Shown here one piece after another: positions 54,244 through 62,575 of a stretch of 64,000 nucleotides of DNA. A program made the position numbers and the translations under genes. The notes beneath the pieces were generated by a model. The model was not told where the DNA came from. It saw only the letters and a program-made list of their open reading frames with translations, and ran no database searches. The first letter of the stretch is position 1; the number at the start of each line of letters is the position of its first letter. Source of the DNA: Marimicrobium sp913061115 (lineage in GTDB: Bacteria > Pseudomonadota > Gammaproteobacteria > Pseudomonadales > Halieaceae); assembly GCF_047729875.1 (NCBI RefSeq), contig NZ_CP159826.1, positions 1,798,001-1,862,000 of the forward strand, read 5' to 3'.

Positions 54244-55923
54244 ATGTCTGACGCTTTTTCTGATCTTGAGCAACAGCTCCAGCAGGCTGGTGCCGCCCTG
54301 CAGGCAACGACACAGCTTATCGATACTGCGCTGTCGGCATTAAAGGTGCTAACCCTAGACGGAGAACGGGTTTCTCCTGCAAAACTGGATGAACACCAGT
54401 TGGCCTCATACGAGCTATCCCTAAGCTGGTCGGAATGCACCGCGGCTCGGTTTCTCACGGCGCATGCCCTGCAACTCGCCGCGCGTTCAGTGTCCGAGAA
54501 TACACTGACAATACAACTGTCTAACCTGTTTTGTGCCGAGGCCATAACCAATACGGTCAACCGTTTGCGAGCACGCCCTGCAGACTACGGCGTGACACAC
54601 GCAGATATTATCAGCGATCCGGTTGCAGAGGAGTTTCTATCGAAGCAGCTCGCAGCGAAAAATATTGCAGCGATTGGCCAGGCCATATTAGATCGAGATG
54701 GCGATCTAGGACCGGATCTCCTCAGCGAATATCACACCATTATGCGCGATACTTTCCGTCGCTTTTCCGACGATGTCGTTGCACCGCTTGCTGAGTCCAT
54801 TCACCGCGAAGATCTTATCATTCCCGACGCTATTCTGGAGCCGCTAAAAGAAATGGGTATGTTCGGCTTGTCTATCCCAGCCAAATATGGAGGCCTGCAG
54901 GAGGACGATAAAGAAGACACGCTCGGTATGATTGTGGTCACCGAGGAATTATCTCGCGGCTCAATTGGTGCCGCTGGCAGCCTTATTACGCGACCGGAAA
55001 TTCTTGCGCGCGCGCTACTCAAGGGCGGCACCGAAGAACAGAAGCAATACTGGTTGCCGCAGCTAGCCGTCGGAGACCCTCTGTGCGCCGTTGCGGTTAC
55101 GGAGCCCAACTACGGCTCTGACGTGGCAGGCGTGCGCCTCAAAGCGACTGCGACCGAGGGCGGTTGGTTGTTGAATGGCGCCAAGACCTGGTGTACTTTC
55201 GGGGGCAAGGCTGGATTGCTGCTGGTCCTTGCACGGACTAACCCTGATATGACTCTCGGACATCGTGGTCTGTCTATGTTTCTGGTGGAGAAGCCTTCGA
55301 GCGATGACCACCACTTTGAGGTCTCACCTGAGACGGGCGGCAAACTGACCGGGCGCGCCATTGCGACTATCGGCTACCGAGGCATGCACTCCTTCGAACT
55401 TTTTTTCGATGATCTCTATGTTCCCGAGCAGAATATGCTGGGAGGCGCTGACGGTGAGGGAAAGGGCTTTTATTACGCAATGGCAGGATTTTCCGGAGGG
55501 CGCATACAAACAGCAGCCCGCGCTGTGGGTGTTATGCGTGCCGCGTTCGAAAAATCTATCTCCTACTCGAAAGACCGTATTGTGTTTGGCAAGTCGATCG
55601 CACAATATCAACTCACTCAGGTTAAACTAGCGCGTATGGCCTCACTGGTACTTGCGTGTCGTCAGATTACCTACGAGGTTGCACATTTGATGGATTCCGG
55701 TGCGGGTGACATGGAAGCCAGCGCAGCCAAGTTGTTCGCAGGCAGGGCTGCCGAGTGGCTGACACGAGAAGCCTTACAGATTCACGGCGGTATGGGCTAT
55801 GCTGAGGAGACTCCCGTCAGTCGTTATTTTGCCGACGCTCGTGTTTTGTCTATTTTTGAAGGTGCAGAAGAAACACTGGCTCTGAAAGTGATCGGAAGAT
55901 CGCTGGTGGAAAACGCAGACTGA
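54244..55923 (+). CDS. mcd: (2S)-Methylsuccinyl-CoA dehydrogenase
   Basis: Flavin acyl-CoA dehydrogenase of 559 residues, forming mesaconyl-CoA in the ethylmalonyl-CoA pathway. An N-terminal helical extension of about 165 residues precedes the ordinary acyl-CoA dehydrogenase core; this extended length is characteristic of Mcd (about 550) against 380-390 for normal members. Core signatures are VAVTEPNYGSDVAGV, GAKTWCTFGGKAG, QIHGGMGYAEETPVSRYFADAR-type C-terminus ending in IFEGAEE, with the expected catalytic glutamate. It starts a plus-strand operon with mch, ecm, meaB and mcl1, gaps of 8-39 bases. Context strengthens the call. Confidence 0.9.
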   Translation: MSDAFSDLEQQLQQAGAALQATTQLIDTALSALKVLTLDGERVSPAKLDEHQLASYELSLSWSECTAARFLTAHALQLAARSVSENTLTIQLSNLFCAEAITNTVNRLRARPADYGVTHADIISDPVAEEFLSKQLAAKNIAAIGQAILDRDGDLGPDLLSEYHTIMRDTFRRFSDDVVAPLAESIHREDLIIPDAILEPLKEMGMFGLSIPAKYGGLQEDDKEDTLGMIVVTEELSRGSIGAAGSLITRPEILARALLKGGTEEQKQYWLPQLAVGDPLCAVAVTEPNYGSDVAGVRLKATATEGGWLLNGAKTWCTFGGKAGLLLVLARTNPDMTLGHRGLSMFLVEKPSSDDHHFEVSPETGGKLTGRAIATIGYRGMHSFELFFDDLYVPEQNMLGGADGEGKGFYYAMAGFSGGRIQTAARAVGVMRAAFEKSISYSKDRIVFGKSIAQYQLTQVKLARMASLVLACRQITYEVAHLMDSGAGDMEASAAKLFAGRAAEWLTREALQIHGGMGYAEETPVSRYFADARVLSIFEGAEETLALKVIGRSLVENAD

Positions 55924-55934
55924 GGGGTTCGAGC

Positions 55935-57107
55935 ATGAGTGTTTCTTTTACGCTGACATCTCAGGCGGAAATTTCCTGCGATGTGCCGATCGACCTAGAA
56001 AAAACGCGTCAGCCACAGTACGGCCGCTACCTTGATGAACTCGAGCCAGGCCAAGTCTTTGAACACCCACGCGGCTTTACTTTTACGACCACTAACATGC
56101 TGGAGTTTGCCCGCACTTTTATGCAGGCTAATCCGCTGTACCTCAACAGCCAGTATGCTCGCGAGGTAGGATTTCCAGACCTGCTGGCCAGCCCACAGAT
56201 GGTATTCAATGTCACTCTATCGTTGGGCGTCCAAAATGATTCAGAAAAAGCCATCGCTAACCTAGGATACTATCAGGTCCAATTTCTCAGACCAGTCTAC
56301 CCGGGCGATACCTTGCGCGCGTTTACCAAAGTATTGGAAAGAAAAGACCGTGGGCCGGATAAACCTGGCATTACACTGATTCGTACCGTTGGGGTTAATC
56401 AAAATGACGCTGTGGTGCTGCAATATGATCGTAAGATTATGGTTGGGTGGCGCGGTGATCGCCTGCCTACGACACCTGCGCCGAAGGTTGCTGTCGAATT
56501 TCCCGGTGATCGATCAGGGTTGGTGGAGCTGCCATTAACCGGCGGTAAAGTCGCTCCGGGACTCACCGGGCCAAACACCTACTTTGAAGATTTTGCGCCT
56601 GGGGATATCATTGTGCATGCCAATGGCCGCACTATTACAGAAGAGCACATGGCATTGACCTATGCCGTTGGCAACAGTCACCCGCTGCATTTTGATCGCA
56701 TTTTCTCCAGTGCCTTATCTGGAAAAATGAGCGGCGAACCTATCGTTTATGGTGGGCTTGTATTTGCCTGGCTTGAGGGGTTAGCCAGTCGAGATGTTAG
56801 TGAGCATGCCGTATGGGAGCTGGGTTTTACTGAAGGCTATCACACACAGCCTGCTTTCGCAGGCGACACGATTGGAGCCCTGTCCCGTATCCTCGCCGTG
56901 GAGGATATTCCGGGGGTAGCTGCCTATGGCCTGGTCACCCTGCAATTGATTGGTGTTAAAAATATTTCCGCCGCAGACGCACTTAAAAAGCACGGCGCAG
57001 ACCTCTTTTTGAAGGAGGATGCAAAACGCACTCTCGGCAAAGAAAAGATTACCGATAAAATTTTTGAAATCGAGCGCCGCCTCTTAGTTATGCGTCGCTC
57101 CTGCTGA
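55935..57107 (+). CDS. mch: Mesaconyl-CoA hydratase (double MaoC domain)
   Basis: Double hot-dog-fold hydratase of 390 residues, converting mesaconyl-CoA to beta-methylmalyl-CoA. Two MaoC-like halves are visible: the first around 35-170 (LEPGQVFEHPRGFTFT, LASPQMVFNVTLSLG, FLRPVYPGDTLRAF), the second around 215-360 (EDFAPGDIIVHANGRT, GNSHPLHFDR with the catalytic-type Asn/His, QPAFAGDTIGALS). It lies 11 bases after mcd and 11 before ecm. It is somewhat longer than the roughly 345-residue alphaproteobacterial enzyme as I recall, with an added C-terminal lysine-rich tail. Confidence 0.88.
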   Translation: MSVSFTLTSQAEISCDVPIDLEKTRQPQYGRYLDELEPGQVFEHPRGFTFTTTNMLEFARTFMQANPLYLNSQYAREVGFPDLLASPQMVFNVTLSLGVQNDSEKAIANLGYYQVQFLRPVYPGDTLRAFTKVLERKDRGPDKPGITLIRTVGVNQNDAVVLQYDRKIMVGWRGDRLPTTPAPKVAVEFPGDRSGLVELPLTGGKVAPGLTGPNTYFEDFAPGDIIVHANGRTITEEHMALTYAVGNSHPLHFDRIFSSALSGKMSGEPIVYGGLVFAWLEGLASRDVSEHAVWELGFTEGYHTQPAFAGDTIGALSRILAVEDIPGVAAYGLVTLQLIGVKNISAADALKKHGADLFLKEDAKRTLGKEKITDKIFEIERRLLVMRRSC

Positions 57108-57118
57108 GGACTGTTATC

Positions 57119-59119
57119 GTGAGCCAGGACACTGTAAAACGGGACCGACCTTGGTTGATGCGAACCTACTCAGGACATTCTTCGGCGCAAGCTTCCAATG
57201 CACTGTATCGCACCAATCTCAGTCGAGGGCAGACTGGACTTTCGGTGGCCTTTGATCTGCCGACTCAGACGGGTTATGACTCCGACCATCCATTGGCGCG
57301 GGGGGAAGTGGGAAAAGTAGGCGTGCCCATAAATCATATCGGCGATATGGAGGCCCTGTTTGATCAGATACCGTTAGATCAAATGAACACCTCCATGACA
57401 ATTAATGCGACTGCACCGTGGCTGCTTGCTCTGTATGTTGCTGTGGCGGAGCGCCAAGGTGTTGATCCGTCTACGCTAGAGGGCACCACTCAAAACGATG
57501 TCCTCAAGGAATACCTGTCTCGGGGCACTTACATTTACCCGCCAGTACCCTCTGTGCGTCTCACGACTGATCTAATTGCCTACACCGTAGAAAATATCCC
57601 GAAGTGGAACCCCACTAACGTCTGCAGTTACCACTTGCAGGAGGCAGGAGCTACACCGACGCAAGAGCTGGCCTATGCCTTGTCTACAGCAATCGCAATT
57701 CTGGATGCAGTAAAAGACTCCGGACAAGTCTCAGAGGAGCGTTTCCATGATGTTGTTGGTCGCATTTCCTTTTTCGTCAATGCTGGCATTCGGTTTGTTG
57801 AAGAGACCTGTAAATTACGGGCGTTCGGTCGCATGTGGGAAGAACTAACGCAACAACGCTATGGCGTCGACAACCCGAAACAGCGTCGTTTCCGTTATGG
57901 GGTGCAGGTTAACTCGCTTGGCCTAACGGAGTCTCAGCCGGAAAATAATGTTCAGCGCATTGTGCTGGAAATGTTGGCGGTGACCCTCTCCAAGAGCTCA
58001 CGAGCCAGAGCGATACAATTGCCGGCCTGGAACGAGGCTTTGGGCCTACCCCGCCCGTGGGACCAACAGTGGGCCCTGCGGATGCAACAGGTGCTCGCAT
58101 TGGAAACAGACTTACTTGAATATGGAGATTTATTCGAGGGCTCTCATGTGGTGGAGACTAAGGTGCAGGAGTTGATCGCCGGTGCGAAAGAGGAGATGGC
58201 ACGCGTGGAGGCTCAAGGCGGCATGGTGGCATGCATTGAGACAGGTTACGTAAAGAGCGAACTGGTGCAGAGCCACACCCGTCGCATGCGCAATATCGAA
58301 AGTGGCGAGTTGCAAATCATAGGCGTCAATTGCTTCCAAGAGACGGCTGAATCGCCGCTCACGGCTGGCGACGAATCTGGCATCATGAAAGTGGACAAAA
58401 AGGCAGAGGAGGAACAGATAGCTTCGCTGCGATCTTTTCGTTCGAATCGCGAGCATAGCAAAGTAGAGCAGGCCTTACAGTTGCTGCGCGCAGCAGCCAC
58501 TGATGGCAGTAATATCATGCCGCCGTCAATAGAGTGCGCCCGCGCTGGTGTGACTACGGGCGAATGGAGTGAAGTATTGCGTGAGGTGTTCGGTGAATAT
58601 CGCGCACCCACAGGCATTGATATTGCACCGTTAAGTGAGAGCGCATCTGAGGCGCTCATTGTCGTGCGCGAGCGCGTGCGCAAGACGGGCAAAGAGCTGG
58701 GGCGCCCCCTGCGGTTATTGATTGGCAAACCCGGGCTTGATGGGCACAGCAATGGCGCAGAACAGATCGCGGTCAAGGCACGCGACGCGGGGTTTGAAAT
58801 TGTTTACGAGGGTATTCGTCTCACTCCGTCACAAATCGCGCGTGCTGCGCAGGAAGAAGGTGTGCATTTGATCGGGCTCTCCATTCTATCCGGAAGCCAT
58901 ATGGAATTGATCGACGATATTTTTATCGAGCTCAAGAAAATTGGCGCACCGGATATTCCTGTCGTCATCGGCGGCATCATTCCCGAAAAAGACGCAAAAC
59001 ATCTATTGCAAAACGGGCTAAAAGCCGTCTTTACGCCGAAGGACATGGATATGAACAGTATCATGGATGCCATGGTGACCATTATTCGTAAGGCTCATGG
59101 CCTGGATCTCTCGGCCTGA
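57119..59119 (+). CDS. ecm: (2R)-Ethylmalonyl-CoA mutase
   Basis: Adenosylcobalamin-dependent mutase of 666 residues, rearranging ethylmalonyl-CoA to methylsuccinyl-CoA. The catalytic barrel (about 10-500) has TYSGHSSAQASNALYRTNL, SVAFDLPTQTGYDSDHPLA and KWNPTNVCSYHLQEAGATP. The C-terminal cobalamin domain has the base-off motif D541-G-H543-S-N-G546 (KPGLDGHSNG). Short N-terminus and the YDSDH and ECM-like segments separate it from methylmalonyl-CoA mutase (about 700 or more residues). The start is GTG with GAGGA eight bases ahead. Followed eight bases later by its own MeaB-type G protein. Confidence 0.92.
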   Translation: MSQDTVKRDRPWLMRTYSGHSSAQASNALYRTNLSRGQTGLSVAFDLPTQTGYDSDHPLARGEVGKVGVPINHIGDMEALFDQIPLDQMNTSMTINATAPWLLALYVAVAERQGVDPSTLEGTTQNDVLKEYLSRGTYIYPPVPSVRLTTDLIAYTVENIPKWNPTNVCSYHLQEAGATPTQELAYALSTAIAILDAVKDSGQVSEERFHDVVGRISFFVNAGIRFVEETCKLRAFGRMWEELTQQRYGVDNPKQRRFRYGVQVNSLGLTESQPENNVQRIVLEMLAVTLSKSSRARAIQLPAWNEALGLPRPWDQQWALRMQQVLALETDLLEYGDLFEGSHVVETKVQELIAGAKEEMARVEAQGGMVACIETGYVKSELVQSHTRRMRNIESGELQIIGVNCFQETAESPLTAGDESGIMKVDKKAEEEQIASLRSFRSNREHSKVEQALQLLRAAATDGSNIMPPSIECARAGVTTGEWSEVLREVFGEYRAPTGIDIAPLSESASEALIVVRERVRKTGKELGRPLRLLIGKPGLDGHSNGAEQIAVKARDAGFEIVYEGIRLTPSQIARAAQEEGVHLIGLSILSGSHMELIDDIFIELKKIGAPDIPVVIGGIIPEKDAKHLLQNGLKAVFTPKDMDMNSIMDAMVTIIRKAHGLDLSA

Positions 59120-59127
59120 GTGCCCGC

Positions 59128-60105
59128 ATGCAGCAATCTGATTATAAAACCTCTGTGGATCTCGCCGCTGCTGTTAGCAAGGGTGATAGACCAGCATTGG
59201 CGGCAGCCTTAAACTTACTGGATGACCAGCGAGCATCCGCCCGCAGTAAAGCAGCAGAGTTGCTCGCCCAACTGCAGCTCAACCAAGAGTTTCCAGATAA
59301 ACACCTCATTGGCATCACAGGTCCACCGGGTGCAGGAAAATCGACCTTGTGTGCAGCCTTGATTTCAGTGTGGCGAAAGCGCGGCTTACGCGTTGGTGTA
59401 CTGGCAGTTGATCCTTCGAGCCCAATCAGCGGCGGCGCATTGCTTGGCGACAGACTGCGAATGCAAACGAGCTATGAAGATGACGGTGTCTTCGTTCGTT
59501 CGTTATCCAGCCGGGGCCAGTTCGGCGGTCTAAGTGCTGAGGTCTGGCCCATGAGCGTCGTCATGCTGGCAGGTTTCGATATTGTGCTGATTGAGACAGT
59601 AGGCGTTGGCCAGCGGGAGGCGGATATCGCCCGTCTGTGCGATACCACCTGCTATGTAGCGCAGCCGGGCTCTGGTGACAGCGTACAGTTTTTGAAAGCC
59701 GGCATTCTGGAAGTACCGCATATTCTGGTGGTTAACAAGGAAGATATGGGGAATGTTGCTCGTCGCACACTGGCAGAGTTGAAAGCGGCACTTAACCGAG
59801 AACATCCTGATGGCGACTGGGAAGTGCCGGTGTTAGCCACCAGTGCCACCAAACATGCGGGAATTGAAGCACTAGCAGACGTTATCCATCAACACCATAA
59901 TGCGCTTAAAGCACAACAAAAGTTGGTGTCACGGCGCCGTCGCTATCAGAGCTATTGGATACACAAGCGCTTGCAGGAAGAGTTCGGTAGCTTTGGCATC
60001 GAGCAGCTCGGCGGCGAACAGCTGTTGTTAACGCAGCTCGAAGAAAATGAGCTGGACCTATTGCAGCACTACGAGTCACTTCGAGCTCGCTTGAACAAGA
60101 TTTAA
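59128..60105 (+). CDS. meaB: MeaB-type GTPase, mutase chaperone of the ethylmalonyl-CoA cluster
   Basis: G3E-family GTPase of 325 residues that protects and reloads B12-dependent acyl-CoA mutases. The P-loop GITGPPGAGKST is at 62-73, the AVDPSSPISGG and ETVGVGQRE switch segments follow, and the guanine motif reads NKED. It is translated right after ecm (eight-base gap), so its client is probably the ethylmalonyl-CoA mutase. A different MeaB-like gene lies at 61295-62254, presumably for methylmalonyl-CoA mutase. AACTTACTG... upstream is ecm coding; the ATG has no strong ribosome site, consistent with coupling. Confidence 0.92.
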   Translation: MQQSDYKTSVDLAAAVSKGDRPALAAALNLLDDQRASARSKAAELLAQLQLNQEFPDKHLIGITGPPGAGKSTLCAALISVWRKRGLRVGVLAVDPSSPISGGALLGDRLRMQTSYEDDGVFVRSLSSRGQFGGLSAEVWPMSVVMLAGFDIVLIETVGVGQREADIARLCDTTCYVAQPGSGDSVQFLKAGILEVPHILVVNKEDMGNVARRTLAELKAALNREHPDGDWEVPVLATSATKHAGIEALADVIHQHHNALKAQQKLVSRRRRYQSYWIHKRLQEEFGSFGIEQLGGEQLLLTQLEENELDLLQHYESLRARLNKI

Positions 60106-60144
60106 TTCGGCACCTAATATTTAATAACCCCATTGGAGTTAACC

Positions 60145-61194
60145 ATGCGTAGTCCCCGTGATTTTTTTAGTCCTCTAGCGCTTGGTGCGCCGTTGCCACT
60201 GCGAGACATACCTGTTCGGCCCTCGCGCATGATTCATTTCTTTGATCCCAGTAATCCGCGCATGGTGGAGAAGGCCCCGGGCATCGCAAAAAAAGTTGAT
60301 ATTCTCTTGGGCAACCTTGAGGACGCGATCGCAATCGAAAACAAAGAAGCGGCACGTGATGGCTTTATCAACATAGCACGTGACAATGACTTTGGTGATA
60401 CCCAACTGTGGACGCGTATCAATAGCCTCGATAGCCCTTGGTTCCTTGACGACATCACACGCATCGTGACCGAGGTGGGCGACAAAGTCGACGTTATCAT
60501 GCTGCCAAAAATTCAGGGGGCTTGGGACATCCACTTTGCCGATCAGTTGCTCGCACAGCTCGAAGCGAGGGCCGGACTGAAAAAACCTATTCAACTCCAC
60601 TGTTTACTGGAAACTGCCCTCGGTGTAGCCAACGTTGAAGAAATCGCCAATGCCAGCCCACGCATTCAGGGTATGAGCCTGGGACCTGCCGACCTGGCTG
60701 CGTCGAGGCGCATGAAAACGACACGAATTGGTGGGGGTCACCCCGGTTATCTAGTACGTGATGATCCCGATCCAGAAAATCCACAAGCCGCTCGGGGCAC
60801 TCACCAGCAAGATCTGTGGCATTACACTCTGGGTCGCATGGTGGACGCTTGCGTCAGCGTGGGCGCCCTGCCCTTTTACGGCCCTTTCGGTGCTATTGAC
60901 GATCCACTGGCCTGTGAGGACCAGTTCCGCAACGCCTTTCTCATGGGATGCGTTGGCGCTTGGTCTCTGCACCCCAACCAGATAGAGATCGCAAGGAACG
61001 TGTTCAGTCCACCTGCTGATGAGGTCGCCTGGGCAAGACGGGTACTGGAAGCATTGCCCGATGGAAGTGGCGCAGTGATGGTGGACGGCAAGATGCAGGA
61101 CGATGCGTCCTGGAAGCAGTGCAAAGTGATGGTTGATCTAGCGCGCTTGATCGCAGAGAAGGATCCGGACCTTAAGAAGTCGTACGGCTTTTAA
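60145..61194 (+). CDS. mcl1: L-malyl-CoA/beta-methylmalyl-CoA lyase
   Basis: CitE-family lyase of 349 residues cleaving beta-methylmalyl-CoA to glyoxylate and propionyl-CoA, and malyl-CoA to glyoxylate and acetyl-CoA. Key segments are NLEDAIAIENKEAARDGF (Mg-binding acid region), MLPKIQGAWDIHF, MSLGPADLAASRRMKTTR, and AFLMGCVGAWSLHPNQIEIA. From memory it is closer in length and sequence to the Chloroflexus malyl-CoA lyase (348 residues) than to the roughly 318-residue alphaproteobacterial Mcl1. The start at 60145 has TTGGAG six bases ahead; a TTG at 60133 is the only earlier option. Last gene of the mcd operon. Confidence 0.9.
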   Translation: MRSPRDFFSPLALGAPLPLRDIPVRPSRMIHFFDPSNPRMVEKAPGIAKKVDILLGNLEDAIAIENKEAARDGFINIARDNDFGDTQLWTRINSLDSPWFLDDITRIVTEVGDKVDVIMLPKIQGAWDIHFADQLLAQLEARAGLKKPIQLHCLLETALGVANVEEIANASPRIQGMSLGPADLAASRRMKTTRIGGGHPGYLVRDDPDPENPQAARGTHQQDLWHYTLGRMVDACVSVGALPFYGPFGAIDDPLACEDQFRNAFLMGCVGAWSLHPNQIEIARNVFSPPADEVAWARRVLEALPDGSGAVMVDGKMQDDASWKQCKVMVDLARLIAEKDPDLKKSYGF

Positions 61195-61294
61195 TTATTT
61201 GCCGTGATGAGCCCCAAAAAGCTTGAGGGCTGCGCTGCACATGCCGATTGATTAGCCCTGAAAACAGGGGTGTTGCACGGAGCACTAGATGCCC

Positions 61295-62254
61295 CTAAAA
61301 CTGCTCCATAAGTTGACGGACAGCGGCAAACGCTGTGATTTCTTGGCGCTGCACTGCCTGTTCAAGTGCCGGGAGCAGCGCCTTAACCTTCACGTTGCGA
61401 GACAGCTTCATTAGCAACATTTCGTTCAGCAGCTGATGCATCCAGTCTAAGTTTTGTTGAATCCGCTTGCTGGAAAATGCCTCGAGCTCCAAAGACTCGA
61501 AATAGTAATCTACAATCATGTCCCACACGGTATCAATGTTGGTGGGCGTCAACGCGGAACAAGTGAGCACTCTGGGTGTCCAGAAACTGTTATGGCGCAG
61601 TAAGCTCATGGCACTGGCGTATTGACGCTGCGTCATCGTCGCCAAGGTTTCACTGGGCCCATCTGCTTTATTGATGACAAGCGCGTCTGCCAGCTCCATA
61701 ATGCCTTTCTTGATACCCTGCAGCTCATCGCCGCCACCGGGCAGCATCAGCACCATAAAGAAATCGACCATTGCGGAAACCTGATACTCGGACTGCCCTA
61801 CACCAACGGTCTCAACTAAAATGACATCGTAGCCAGCAGCTTCACACAGCAGCATGGTTTCCCGAGTTTTTTGCGCAACGCCGCCCAGTGCGCCGGACGC
61901 AGGTGTGGGCCGAATGAAGGCTTCCTCCATCCTTGACAAGTCTTCCATACGCGTTTTGTCGCCGAGGATAGATCCTCCCGCAATAGGTGAACTTGGGTCA
62001 ACTGCGAGCACGGCAACGCGCTTACCCTGCCCTATCAGATATAGGCCAAAGGCTTCAATAAAAGTAGATTTCCCCACGCCAGGTACACCGGTAATACCGA
62101 TGCGAATACTTTTGCCACTGTGTGGCAGTACGTGCTCTAGGATGGCTTGAGCCTGCTCCCGATGCGAGTCGAGCGTGCTCTCCACCAGGGTTATCGCCTT
62201 AGCCAAAGCACGACGGTTACCCTTTAGGAGGCGCTGTAGATTGAATGTCGTCAT
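61295..62254 (-). CDS. meaB: MeaB/ArgK-type GTPase, methylmalonyl-CoA mutase chaperone
   Basis: Second MeaB-family GTPase, 319 residues. The P-loop GITGVPGVGKST is at 53-64, with AVDPSSPIAGGSILGDKTRM, ETVGVGQSEYQV and the guanine motif NKADG, which is the most usual form of the family. It lies downstream, on the same strand, of the methylmalonyl-CoA mutase gene entering from the right edge, so that mutase is the likely client. The usual direct junction between the two is interrupted by an oppositely oriented, low-GC metallo-beta-lactamase gene. Convergent with mcl1, with two small hairpins but no clear terminator in the 100-base gap. Confidence 0.92.
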   Translation of the reverse strand: MTTFNLQRLLKGNRRALAKAITLVESTLDSHREQAQAILEHVLPHSGKSIRIGITGVPGVGKSTFIEAFGLYLIGQGKRVAVLAVDPSSPIAGGSILGDKTRMEDLSRMEEAFIRPTPASGALGGVAQKTRETMLLCEAAGYDVILVETVGVGQSEYQVSAMVDFFMVLMLPGGGDELQGIKKGIMELADALVINKADGPSETLATMTQRQYASAMSLLRHNSFWTPRVLTCSALTPTNIDTVWDMIVDYYFESLELEAFSSKRIQQNLDWMHQLLNEMLLMKLSRNVKVKALLPALEQAVQRQEITAFAAVRQLMEQF

Positions 62255-62575
62255 CAGCTCTGTGGATACATTTTTGTTGTCGCGTTAGTGTCCTGTTGTG
62301 GCCAGTATAGCTGGAATTAGGGCTATTCCCCTCATATTTATCACAGCGCAACACGGAAATCTTCTGGGCGCGCAGCGGCGCTTCACTGGACAGCAAGAGC
62401 ATGTCAGTGCACCTAGGGATATCCTTGACCGCCTTTTAACTATTTGACATGCTCATACTGAGACATCTCTAGTTGAGTTTAAGCGTAGCAGGTTTCTCTT
62501 TCATAGAATCAGGTCAATGAGCGCCACTGTGGCTTATTCCAAATAGCAGATGACAATTACTGTAGGTTAGACGTC
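62255..62575. other. Divergent region ahead of the metallo-beta-lactamase gene
   Basis: About 320 bases between meaB (leftward) and the metallo-beta-lactamase-fold gene (rightward). It contains TTGACC and TTGACA hexamers near 62428 and 62450 that could be -35 boxes, without a clear matched -10 box. No gene is seen. It would include the left boundary of the putative inserted segment; I see no inverted or direct repeats marking it. Confidence 0.4.

Noticed and set aside
58246..58776. 176-codon minus-strand frame inside ecm
   Set aside because: Antisense shadow of the mutase with low-complexity Ser/Arg composition; the plus-strand protein is well conserved.
53041..61194. Interpretation of the CoA cluster as a 3-hydroxypropionate bi-cycle
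   Set aside because: Mcd and Ecm are hallmarks of the ethylmalonyl-CoA pathway, and no malonyl-CoA reductase, propionyl-CoA synthase or CoA-transferase genes are present.
61196..61294. Small stem-loops AGCCC/GGGCT and CCCTG-AAAA-CAGGG as a bidirectional terminator between mcl1 and meaB
   Set aside because: Stems are only about five pairs and neither side has a T-tract, so I do not call a terminator.
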